A stretch of 7,510 bases of DNA from an uncultured Micrococcales bacterium. Its GTDB lineage: Bacteria; Actinomycetota; Actinomycetes; Actinomycetales; Microbacteriaceae. Position 1 is the first letter of the stretch, and the number at the start of each line of letters is the position of its first letter. Below the pieces are notes generated by a model, which ran no database searches, was not told where the DNA came from, and saw only the letters and a program-made list of their open reading frames with translations. The stretch is from positions 1 to 7,510 of the forward strand of contig CAJXVY010000017.1 of the NCBI GenBank assembly GCA_913062665.1. Direction: 5' to 3'. This document shows, piece by piece, positions 1-6,852 of this stretch. The position numbers were made by a program, and so were the translations under genes.

Positions 1-44
1 TAGAGCACCCCGATATTCTGCCAGAAAAGGGCGTTTAGCGCTAG
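1..44. other. Tail after ffh, no clear terminator or gene start
   Basis: These 44 bases follow the ffh stop. On the minus strand there is no GC-rich hairpin followed by a T run; the best pairing, CGCCC with GGGTG across an 18-base loop, is weak. No ribosome binding site or convincing start codon for a following minus-strand gene is visible. On the plus strand a frame reads EHPDILPEKGV and stops with TAG at 36-38, which could be the end of a convergent gene but is too short to support. Confidence 0.4.
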
Positions 45-1535
45 CTAAAGTCCGAAGGCGCTTCCGCTTCCCTCGGTATTCTTGGGCTTTCCCTCCAATA
101 GCGCTCTCTCCTCGGCAGCCCTTTTAGCTGGGTTTCCACTCTTAGAGCCTTTTTTCTTCTTGTTTTTGTTCTTTTTGGTTGCTGGATTTCCGCCACCAAG
201 CTGAGCCATGTTCATACCCTGGATTTGCGGGGTGCCGCCTCTTGACATGGTCTTCATCATCTTTGCTGCCTGTTCAAACCTATTCACCAATGCATTCACC
301 TCGGTCACCGTTGTTCCACTTCCCCGAGCAATTCTTTGTCTCCTGGAGCCGTTTAGGACCCTCGGTTGCTGTCTTTCTATTGGAGTCATCGATTGAATAA
401 TCGCTTCGGTGTGCTTCAGCTCATCCTCATCAAAATCCTCAAGCTGCTTTTTCATGTTTCCAGCACCGGGCATCATCCCGAGCAGGGATTTCATAGATCC
501 CATTTTCTTAAGCTGCTGCATTTGATCCAAAAAGTCCTCCAGCGTGAAGGTTTCTTTCGCGATCTTCTCCGCCAGCTCCTTTTGCTGCTGCTCATCAAAA
601 GTTTTCTGTGCCTGTTCGATCAGGGTCAGCACATCACCCATATCCAAAATGCGACTTGCCATTCGCTCCGGATAGAACTGCTCGAAGTCTTCTAATCCCT
701 CACCCGTGGAGCTAAATAAAACGGATTCCCCGGTAATTGAGCTAACACTCAGGGCCGCACCACCTCGGGCGTCACCATCAAGCTTGGTCAAAACAGACCC
801 CGTTATGCCAACACCATCGTTGAATGCTTGGGCGACGCTGACCGCATCTTGACCAAGCATCGAGTCGATGACAAACAAAACCTCGTCCGGGTCAGTTGCC
901 GAGCGAATTTCAGAGGCCTGTTTCATAAGCTCCTGATCGACTCCCAGGCGTCCAGCGGTGTCAATAATCACCACAGAGTGAGCCTTATTTTTGGCATGCT
1001 GAATCGAATCTTTAGCAACCTTGACCGGGTCCCCCACGCCGTTTCCGGGCTCAGGGGCAAAAACATCAACACCCGCCCTCTCGGCAAGCACTGTTAGCTG
1101 ATTCACAGCGTTTGGTCTTTGCAGATCACAAGCAACCAGCAGAGGTGTTTGTTGCTGGTTTTTTAACCAAAGGGCTAGCTTTCCCGCCAATGTTGTTTTA
1201 CCTGAACCCTGTAAACCTGCAAGCATGACCACGGTCGGTGGATTCTTAGCCAGTCGAAGCTGTCTTGTCTCGCCACCAAGAATTTCCACAAGTTCAGAAT
1301 TAACAATCTGCACAACCTGCTGGGCTGGGTTTAGAGCCTTTGAAACCTCATCTCCGAGAGCTCTCTCACGCACCCGTGCGATGAACCCTTTCACCACATC
1401 CAGTGAGACATCAGCTTCTAGGAGTGCCTTTCGAATATCTCGAAGAGTTCCATCAATATCTGCTTCGCTGAGCTTGCCTCGTGTTTTAAGGCTTTTGAAC
1501 GTATCGCTCAGCCGAGTTGATAAATCTCCAAACAA
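45..1535 (-). CDS. ffh: Signal recognition particle protein Ffh (SRP54), TTG start
   Basis: GTPase that binds SRP RNA and hydrophobic signal sequences emerging from ribosomes, then docks with FtsY at the membrane. The protein has 496 residues. The N domain (about 1-90) starts MFGDLSTRLSDTFKSL, matching the family and fixing the TTG start. G-domain motifs: P-loop GLQGSGKTT (107-115), DLQRPNAV (137-144), DTAGR (192-196), TKLDGDARGG (250-259) and STGEGLEDFE (276-285). The M domain has a methionine-rich signal-binding loop (MGSMKSLLGMMPGAGNM, 345-361) and the SRP-RNA-binding motif SRRQRIARGSGTT (397-409). The tail is lysine- and asparagine-rich (454-465) and ends in SGNPAKRA-type sequence, as in actinobacterial Ffh. 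Oddities: the G-M linker reads LDMGD (297-301) where LGMGD is nearly universal, and G280 and Y288 replace the usual Lys and His of GEKxxxFxxFHP. Its partner FtsY lies directly upstream, so the two SRP GTPases are probably co-transcribed. The stop is TAG. Confidence 0.98.
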   Translation of the reverse strand: MFGDLSTRLSDTFKSLKTRGKLSEADIDGTLRDIRKALLEADVSLDVVKGFIARVRERALGDEVSKALNPAQQVVQIVNSELVEILGGETRQLRLAKNPPTVVMLAGLQGSGKTTLAGKLALWLKNQQQTPLLVACDLQRPNAVNQLTVLAERAGVDVFAPEPGNGVGDPVKVAKDSIQHAKNKAHSVVIIDTAGRLGVDQELMKQASEIRSATDPDEVLFVIDSMLGQDAVSVAQAFNDGVGITGSVLTKLDGDARGGAALSVSSITGESVLFSSTGEGLEDFEQFYPERMASRILDMGDVLTLIEQAQKTFDEQQQKELAEKIAKETFTLEDFLDQMQQLKKMGSMKSLLGMMPGAGNMKKQLEDFDEDELKHTEAIIQSMTPIERQQPRVLNGSRRQRIARGSGTTVTEVNALVNRFEQAAKMMKTMSRGGTPQIQGMNMAQLGGGNPATKKNKNKKKKGSKSGNPAKRAAEERALLEGKPKNTEGSGSAFGL

Positions 1536-1541
1536 AGAAAA

Positions 1542-1549
1542 CTCCTTCT
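1542..1549 (-). promoter_or_regulatory. Ribosome binding site of ffh
   Basis: The minus strand reads AGAAGGAG followed by a 6-base spacer (TTTTCT) and then TTG. It is the strongest Shine-Dalgarno in the window. It supports the TTG start of ffh, because the next in-frame Met (residue 104) is inside the G domain. Confidence 0.88.
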
Positions 1550-1561
1550 AGATAACCAAGG

Positions 1562-2494
1562 CTACCTGGCGACTAATCCGCGAGCGAATTCTTCGGCGCT
1601 AAAAAAGGCAAAATCATTTATACCCTCGCCAACACCCACAAGCTTCACTGGGATATTAAACTCTCGCTGAATCGCATACAACACCCCGCCTTTGGCTGTT
1701 CCGTCAAGTTTGGTGAGAACCATGCCTGTAACGTCACTGACTTCACTGAACGCCCGAGCCTGGTTCACCCCGTTTTGACCGGTAGTTGAATCAATCACCA
1801 ATAAAACCTCATCCACCTGAGCTAGCTTGTCAACCGCACGCCTAATTTTGCCAAGCTCATCCATTAGATCCTTTTTGTTTTGAAGCCTTCCAGCAGTGTC
1901 GATGATTGCTATGTCAGCATCCTGCTCAATTGCCCGCTCGACGGTTTTATAGGCGACACTGGCGGGATCTTGCCCCTCTTTGTCTGGCCTGACTAAATCA
2001 GCTTCGGCTCTTTCGGCCCATGTGGCCAATTGATCTACAGCAGCCGCCCTGAAGGTGTCAGCCGCACCCAGGGTGACCCGCCACCCACCATCAGCAAGCC
2101 ACCGAGCAAGCTTTCCGATTGTTGTGGTTTTACCGGTGCCGTTGACACCAACAACTAAGAAAACATAGGGCAATTTGCCGCTGGTGAGATTTAGCGCCGA
2201 GTCGTCTCTCTGCAAATACTCCACCAGCAAATCCTTCAGCACCAGGCGAAGTTCAGCATCACTTACCGCTCCAAACTTATTTGCTCTGGCTTTCAACTCG
2301 GTCACGATTTGCTCGCTGGCCTGAATGCCAAAATCGGCCATCAGCAGGATGTCTTCCAGATCCTGAAGTGAGTCCTTACTCATCTCCCCGGGAAACAGCG
2401 CTCGAATACCACTGAGGTCCCTTTTTGGCAGTTCAACCTCAATGGTTTGCTCCTGATTGGATTTATCCCTTCTCCAGAACTTGAAATCAACCAT
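1562..2494 (-). CDS. ftsY: Signal recognition particle receptor FtsY, short form
   Basis: GTPase receptor that docks SRP-ribosome complexes at the membrane and pairs with Ffh to hand nascent membrane proteins to the translocon. With the ATG at 2492-2494 the protein has 310 residues. The N-terminal four-helix region starts around residue 26 (LSGIRALFPGEMSKDSLQDLE). G-domain motifs in order are P-loop GVNGTGKTTT (116-125), DTFRAAAVDQL (146-156), DTAGR (199-203), TKLDGTAKGG (261-270) and GVGEGINDF (287-295). The TFRAAA, LDGTAKGG and GEGxxDF patterns distinguish it from Ffh. The acidic A domain of the E. coli protein is absent: only about 25 residues precede the NG core, beginning MVDFKFWRRDKS, an aromatic and basic stretch that might touch membrane. 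An in-frame ATG at 2531-2533 would add 13 residues, but it lies deep in smc with an AGG directly against it, so the later ATG is preferred. The stop is TAG, 26 bases before ffh. Confidence 0.96.
   Translation of the reverse strand: MVDFKFWRRDKSNQEQTIEVELPKRDLSGIRALFPGEMSKDSLQDLEDILLMADFGIQASEQIVTELKARANKFGAVSDAELRLVLKDLLVEYLQRDDSALNLTSGKLPYVFLVVGVNGTGKTTTIGKLARWLADGGWRVTLGAADTFRAAAVDQLATWAERAEADLVRPDKEGQDPASVAYKTVERAIEQDADIAIIDTAGRLQNKKDLMDELGKIRRAVDKLAQVDEVLLVIDSTTGQNGVNQARAFSEVSDVTGMVLTKLDGTAKGGVLYAIQREFNIPVKLVGVGEGINDFAFFSAEEFARGLVAR
2487..2494 (-). other. smc stop / ftsY start overlap (ATGGTTGA)
   Basis: The ftsY ATG and the smc TGA share ATGGTTGA, the same spacing as the rnc/mutM junction. 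Upstream there is only a weak GGA five bases before the ATG (TTGGAAAAACATG). Translational coupling from smc to ftsY is likely, by inference. Confidence 0.65.
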
Positions 2495-5400
2495 GTTTTT
2501 CCAATTTTTGGGAGACAACTTTTGTGATGCCATCCTGCTTCATCGATACCCCATAGAGAACATCAGCAATCTCCATGGTTCTCTTCTGGTGGGTGATAAC
2601 CACAAGTTGAGAGCTCTCCCTGAGATTTTCAATAACCTCCAGCAACCTTCCCAGGTTGGCATCGTCCAAAGCCGCTTCAACCTCATCCAAAACATAGAAC
2701 GGACTTGGTCTTGCAATAAAGATGGCCATCAACATCGCAACAGCGGCTAACGAACGCTCTCCTCCGCTAAGAAGGCTCAGCTTGTCAATCTTCTTTCCCG
2801 CAGGCCTAACGCTGACCTCAACACCCGGTTCAGTTGAGTCCTCACTGTGCAACAGCTGCATGCTGCCGGTGCCACCGGGGAACAGGAGGGGGAAAATTTC
2901 TGTAAAAGCTTTCTTGGTGTCCTCAAAAGCGGACTCGAATATCTCGGTTACCTGCTCATCGAGGGTAGCGATGATTCCGCGGAGATCTTTTCTGGCTGCC
3001 TCCACATCCGCCAATTGCTCTTTTAGATACTCGTGGCGTTGCTGCAAAGCCTCCAATTGCTCAAGCGCCATTGGGTTGAATTGACCCAATTGGGCAAAGT
3101 CAATCTTCGCCTGTCGAAGCTGTTGTTTGAGCGACTCTTCAGTTTCTTCCGATTGCCAATCGGCCTTTAGAAGTTCCTCTGCACCGAGTCCTAGCTCTTC
3201 GCTGATTTTTTCAACCAAGCTATTTTTACTCAACGAAAGCTCATGCTTTCTCATCTCCGAGGACTGAACCTCGGCTTGCGAACTTTGTAACTTCTGGCGA
3301 ATCTCTTCGGCTTGTGTTCGGTAGTGAGTGAGCTTCTCAGTCAGAGAATTTCTCTCAGTTGCATAACCCTCTGCTTTTTCTCTGGCCTTCTCAAGGCTTT
3401 GCCCAATCAGCTCTCGAAGCCTGGGGAGATTTTGAAGCTGTTTTGTAGAAACCTCTAGCTGTCGATCACGTTCGCCTTTGCGCTTGGCAGCCGCTGCAAG
3501 TTTATGCTCGGTCGACTCAAGTTCTTCCTTGAGTTCCCTCAATCTCATTGATTGCTGAGAAATACGCTCTTTTGCCCCGCCGAGCTCGACTCGCTTTTCA
3601 AATTCTTGAGTCCTCAGCTGATTTAGTTGTTCTTCCAATTGATCTAATTGCGCGGGTTTATCAGGTGCTGAGATCTCCTCCGGCCGCAGTTGTGCTCGGC
3701 TTTCTAAATCTCTCGCGATGGAGTCGATCTGTTCGGTGAGGGTTGATATTTCATCGGTCAGTTGAGCAACCCGTTTCTCACCGGCTTCCATTTGCGCACG
3801 AAGTCGCCCTGATTTTTCGGCATGCTTAGCTAGCTCCGCATCAAGGGCTCGCAATGACTCAAGTGAATCTTTCTCGCCCGCCTCGGCCACCGCAAAGTTG
3901 GCCTCAAGTCGTTCAATTTCAGCTTGAAGCTCTTTCTGCTGCTCGGAAAGGAGTTTGATGCGCCTTTCTGAAAGTTCCGCCTCGGCTGCCAACTCCACCT
4001 TTGAAGATCCAGATTGCTTACCTGCTCGCAACTGATTTCGCCTGATAAGTTCACCATTTTTAGTAACAACAGCATTGATTTGACGATCTGCCAGTGCTGA
4101 TTCAGCCTGATCCATCGAATCCGTCAGCACTATGCCCTCCAGTAACTGCTGGATAACCTTTGGTCCCTCGAAGAAGTTACCGATAGGAGTAAAACCCGAC
4201 AGGTCACCCGAATTTCGAGTTTTTTCAAGGCTGTCAATGATCACAATCAAAGCCTGGCCTAGCTGTTTCTCACCGAGAGTGTTTGCGGCCAAGATGGCTT
4301 TTTTCATACTCGGAGCAACGAGCGCATCACTAACCTCACCCAGGGCTGCAGCAACCGCCGACTGGTATCCGGGATCGATGCTGAGGTGATCCGCCAAAAA
4401 ACCACTTAGGTTTTCTGAAGACTGTCTGGCCAACTCCTTGGAGCCGTCTTGCTCTAGTCCAAACTTCAAAGCTGCAACTCTTGCCTGCGCTGCCTCAAGC
4501 TCGGTAGAAACCTCCTGTAACTCTGATTGCTTTTCCGAGAGGGTCTTCTGGGCTTGAGTTTTTTTGTCCTGGGCGTTTTGATACGCCAGCTTGAGTTTCT
4601 GCTCATCACCGACGCCGAGGGCTTCGGTCATTGACTGGAAATCGTTTTTTAGCTGAATTAGGTTTTGCTCAGCCGATAACAATTCCTGTTTTGCCGACTC
4701 CACCTGCTCCTGCTTGGACTGATGTTTTGATTGCAAGACGTTTGTCTCCGAATCAAAATTTGTTATCTCAGACCTTCTCCGCTCAGCTTGCTCCTGAAGC
4801 TCTAGGTATTCTTCTTGCCCTTTTTCAATGTCGGCCAGTTTGACTTGCCTTTGGCTTGCAAGATCTGACAACTCCGCTTCCAGGGAGGTCGTTATCTGTT
4901 GCTGTTTCTGCAGATCTTGCTCCAAATCAGCGATCTGATTTGAAAGTGATGCAGTGTCCACCTCGAAATCAGATTCGTTCTGCAGTGACTGGATTTTTTG
5001 TTGCAAGATCGACTGGGTTGATTCAGCCCTTCTTTGCAAACTCTCGAACTTATAAACAAGCTCTTTTGCCTCGGAGCCATCACTTGCTAGGAGTGATTGC
5101 TCTAATTCAGAAATGTAACCGGCTGTGGACTCAAGCTGCTGATTTAGGATTTCGCGCTCTGCGCGCTTTTCACTCTCACTGGCGTTCAGTTGACTCAGCC
5201 TTGAATCAAGCTCTCTCAGCTGCATCGAATACAGCTTCGAGCGAACTTCGGCTAATCTCTCGCCGATATCTTTCGCTCTTTTGGCGACCTCTGCTTGTTT
5301 GGCAAGTGGCTTGAGTTGTCTACCGACCTCCGAGATTAGATCGTTGAGCCTTTGCAGGTTTCCCTGCATTGCCTCGAGTTTTCGCTCACTGCGCTCTTTA

Positions 5401-5918
5401 CGTCGACGGTATTTCAAAACACCTGCAGCTTCCTCAATTAGTCCGCGGCGCTCCATCGGGTCCGCCCTGAGAATGCTGTCCAGCTGCCCCTGGCCGACAA
5501 TCACGTGCATCTCTCGGCCAAGTCCTGAATCACTCAAAAGTTCTTGAACATCCAAAAGCCTGCACTGGTCACCATTGATGGCATATTCACTGACCCCGTT
5601 TCTAAAAAGGGTTCGCGAAATACTCACCTCTGAGTACTCAATCGGTAATGCACCGTCGGAGTTGTCAATAACTAGTTCAACACTGGCTCTACCAAGCGGT
5701 GCCTGGGTCGAAGTTCCCGCAAAGATGACATCTTCCATCTTCGCCCCGCGCAAGCTTTTCACACCCTGCTCGCCCATAACCCAGGCGAGTGCGTCAACAA
5801 CGTTTGATTTGCCGGAGCCATTTGGGCCAACGACTGCTGTCACGCCAGGTTCGAAGTTAAGGGTTGTTGTTTGCGCGAAAGACTTAAAGCCCTTCAGTGT
5901 TAGTGACTTCAGATGCAA
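2487..5918 (-). CDS. smc: Chromosome segregation protein SMC (TTG start)
   Basis: Structural-maintenance-of-chromosomes ATPase that folds and segregates the nucleoid, normally with ScpA and ScpB, which are not in this window. The protein has 1143 residues, somewhat short beside the roughly 1150-1200 usual for bacterial SMC. The N-terminal head carries Walker A GPNGSGKSN (31-39), R57 in SLRGAK and VIVGQGQLD (139-147). A coiled-coil arm rich in Glu, Gln, Lys and Leu runs from about 171 to 490. The hinge, about 496-640, includes DPGYQSAVAAALG (515-527) and a glycine-containing end RAGKQSGSS. The return arm is about 641-990. The C-terminal head has the ABC signature LLSGGERS (1049-1056) and Walker B FYVLDEVEAALDD (1074-1086) with D1078, E1079 and the D-loop. 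The TTG start fits both the family N-terminus (MHLKSLTLKGFKSF) and the strong ribosome binding site. The TGA stop overlaps ftsY by 8 bases. All ATPase motifs are intact, and nothing suggests a RecN- or MukB-type relative. Confidence 0.98.
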   Translation of the reverse strand: MHLKSLTLKGFKSFAQTTTLNFEPGVTAVVGPNGSGKSNVVDALAWVMGEQGVKSLRGAKMEDVIFAGTSTQAPLGRASVELVIDNSDGALPIEYSEVSISRTLFRNGVSEYAINGDQCRLLDVQELLSDSGLGREMHVIVGQGQLDSILRADPMERRGLIEEAAGVLKYRRRKERSERKLEAMQGNLQRLNDLISEVGRQLKPLAKQAEVAKRAKDIGERLAEVRSKLYSMQLRELDSRLSQLNASESEKRAEREILNQQLESTAGYISELEQSLLASDGSEAKELVYKFESLQRRAESTQSILQQKIQSLQNESDFEVDTASLSNQIADLEQDLQKQQQITTSLEAELSDLASQRQVKLADIEKGQEEYLELQEQAERRRSEITNFDSETNVLQSKHQSKQEQVESAKQELLSAEQNLIQLKNDFQSMTEALGVGDEQKLKLAYQNAQDKKTQAQKTLSEKQSELQEVSTELEAAQARVAALKFGLEQDGSKELARQSSENLSGFLADHLSIDPGYQSAVAAALGEVSDALVAPSMKKAILAANTLGEKQLGQALIVIIDSLEKTRNSGDLSGFTPIGNFFEGPKVIQQLLEGIVLTDSMDQAESALADRQINAVVTKNGELIRRNQLRAGKQSGSSKVELAAEAELSERRIKLLSEQQKELQAEIERLEANFAVAEAGEKDSLESLRALDAELAKHAEKSGRLRAQMEAGEKRVAQLTDEISTLTEQIDSIARDLESRAQLRPEEISAPDKPAQLDQLEEQLNQLRTQEFEKRVELGGAKERISQQSMRLRELKEELESTEHKLAAAAKRKGERDRQLEVSTKQLQNLPRLRELIGQSLEKAREKAEGYATERNSLTEKLTHYRTQAEEIRQKLQSSQAEVQSSEMRKHELSLSKNSLVEKISEELGLGAEELLKADWQSEETEESLKQQLRQAKIDFAQLGQFNPMALEQLEALQQRHEYLKEQLADVEAARKDLRGIIATLDEQVTEIFESAFEDTKKAFTEIFPLLFPGGTGSMQLLHSEDSTEPGVEVSVRPAGKKIDKLSLLSGGERSLAAVAMLMAIFIARPSPFYVLDEVEAALDDANLGRLLEVIENLRESSQLVVITHQKRTMEIADVLYGVSMKQDGITKVVSQKLEKHG

Positions 5919-5928
5919 TCTGCGCGCG

Positions 5929-5935
5929 CTCCTTT
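5929..5935 (-). promoter_or_regulatory. Ribosome binding site of smc
   Basis: The minus strand reads AAAGGAG, followed by a 10-base spacer (CGCGCGCAGA) and then TTG. This is a strong Shine-Dalgarno sequence and it decides the TTG as the smc start, since the next Met codon in frame (residue 48) lies beyond the Walker A motif. Confidence 0.88.
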
Positions 5936-5949
5936 GTGGACGGTGCTAC

Positions 5950-6852
5950 TTACTTTAGTTTCTGTTTGCGAATTCGCTGGCAAGCAGGGCAGAAATGACT
6001 TCCCCTATTTTCCCAAGACTTGCGTGCAATTGGCCTTCCGCACCTATTGCAGGGTTTTCCGGTTTGCCCGTAGGCGTTCAGATTCTGCGAGAAGTATCCA
6101 GACTGGCCGTTTATGTTTTTGTATTGCTGATCAAAACTTGTCCCACCCTGTTCAACCGCCTCAGACAAGACATCTCTGATGTGCGAAAAGAGTTCAGTTA
6201 ATTTTCTTGAGGATATGGAGTTGGCGGGTTGATTGAAGTGCAACCTTGCCCTCCACAATGATTCATCCGCATAGATGTTTCCTACCCCGCTCACCAGCTG
6301 CTGATCCAAAATCACATGCTTTATGCCTGCGGTTCGATTTTTGATTTTGCGCTTGACTGAATCGAGATCAAACTCCGCATCCAGCGGGTCTCTGGAAATG
6401 TGAGCGACTGAGCTTGGTATCTGAGTTTGAACTTCAGTTTCGGGGCTATAACCACTTGAGTTTCCCTCAACGGGCTGAAGCTGATCCACCATCAAGGATC
6501 CGAATAGGCGTTGGTCTGAAAACCTAAACTGCAACCCGTTTTCCAAATTCATTTGCAGCCGAACTTGGCTCTCTGGCTGGTAATCCTGAGTTCTAATAAG
6601 CGCTTGCCCGCTCATGCCCAGATGCATCACCAGAGCGAAACCTTCAATATCCAGCGGCATCCAAATAAACTTCCCGCGCCTGACCGCAGCGCTAAAGCTT
6701 CTTCCGAGCATCAGTTGAAGAAAATCTTCCATTCCACCTGGGTGTTTTTTCAAACTTCTTTGATCGAAAACCTCGATGTCTTCGATTTTTGAATTCAGAA
6801 CTGTAAGCGCGAGACCTCTTCTTACGGTCTCTGCCTCTGGAAGCTCAGGCAT
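5950..6852 (-). CDS. mutM: Formamidopyrimidine-DNA glycosylase (Fpg/MutM)
   Basis: Base-excision repair enzyme that removes oxidised purines such as 8-oxoguanine and formamidopyrimidines and then cleaves the abasic site. The protein has 300 residues. The start is fixed by chemistry: after Met removal the family needs an N-terminal proline as nucleophile followed by Glu, and MPELPEAETVRRG begins exactly at the ATG at 6850-6852, although the frame is open further upstream. K61 in RRGKFIW is the conserved active-site lysine. M76, R115 and F117 (in DQRLFG) fit the void-filling residues that replace the flipped-out base. The helix-two-turn-helix region is around 187-205 (VSGVGNIYADESLWRARL). The C-terminal zinc finger is C268-x2-C271-x16-C288-x2-C291 with R283 in the hairpin. 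A polar stretch at about 127-147 before VAHISRDPLD varies in length across the family. The gene begins inside the end of rnc with no visible Shine-Dalgarno, so translation is probably coupled. The stop is TAA, 31 bases before smc. Confidence 0.98.
   Translation of the reverse strand: MPELPEAETVRRGLALTVLNSKIEDIEVFDQRSLKKHPGGMEDFLQLMLGRSFSAAVRRGKFIWMPLDIEGFALVMHLGMSGQALIRTQDYQPESQVRLQMNLENGLQFRFSDQRLFGSLMVDQLQPVEGNSSGYSPETEVQTQIPSSVAHISRDPLDAEFDLDSVKRKIKNRTAGIKHVILDQQLVSGVGNIYADESLWRARLHFNQPANSISSRKLTELFSHIRDVLSEAVEQGGTSFDQQYKNINGQSGYFSQNLNAYGQTGKPCNRCGRPIARKSWENRGSHFCPACQRIRKQKLK
6845..6852 (-). other. rnc stop / mutM start overlap (ATGCCTGA)
   Basis: On the minus strand the mutM ATG and the rnc TGA share the 8-base string ATGCCTGA. 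The bases just upstream (GCGCAATCTCGATA) contain no GGAG-like element. The arrangement suggests that ribosomes finishing rnc re-initiate on mutM; this is inferred from the geometry. Confidence 0.7.

Noticed and set aside
150..155. Run of six T near the end of ffh, resembling part of a terminator or slippery site
   Set aside because: On the coding strand these are Lys codons (AAA AAA) of the basic Ffh tail; the phase does not give a canonical X XXY YYZ slip site and there is no hairpin.
1357..1380. Palindromic GAGAGCTCTC in the ffh N domain
   Set aside because: It is a short perfect palindrome explained by Arg-Ala-Leu-Gly coding sequence; no second copy or context suggests an operator.
2495..2533. 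Upstream ATG that would lengthen FtsY by 13 residues
   Set aside because: It sits within conserved SMC C-terminal codons, the AGG lies immediately against the ATG with no spacer, and the later ATG gives the same overlap geometry seen at rnc/mutM.
4559..4565. Run of seven T in smc as a possible phase-variable tract
   Set aside because: It encodes Lys-Lys-Thr (AAA AAA ACT) in the coiled coil, the reading frame is intact through it, and seven bases is short for phase variation in an essential-type gene.
4856..5314. A 152-codon plus-strand open frame opposite smc
   Set aside because: It lies wholly antisense to the SMC coiled coil, has no ribosome binding site or recognisable family, and is expected from the low-stop codon pattern opposite a Glu/Gln/Leu-rich arm.
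5575..5958. A 127-codon plus-strand open frame opposite the SMC head
   Set aside because: It is antisense to the highly conserved Walker A region, its residues are a composition by-product, and it crosses the smc ribosome binding site on the other strand.
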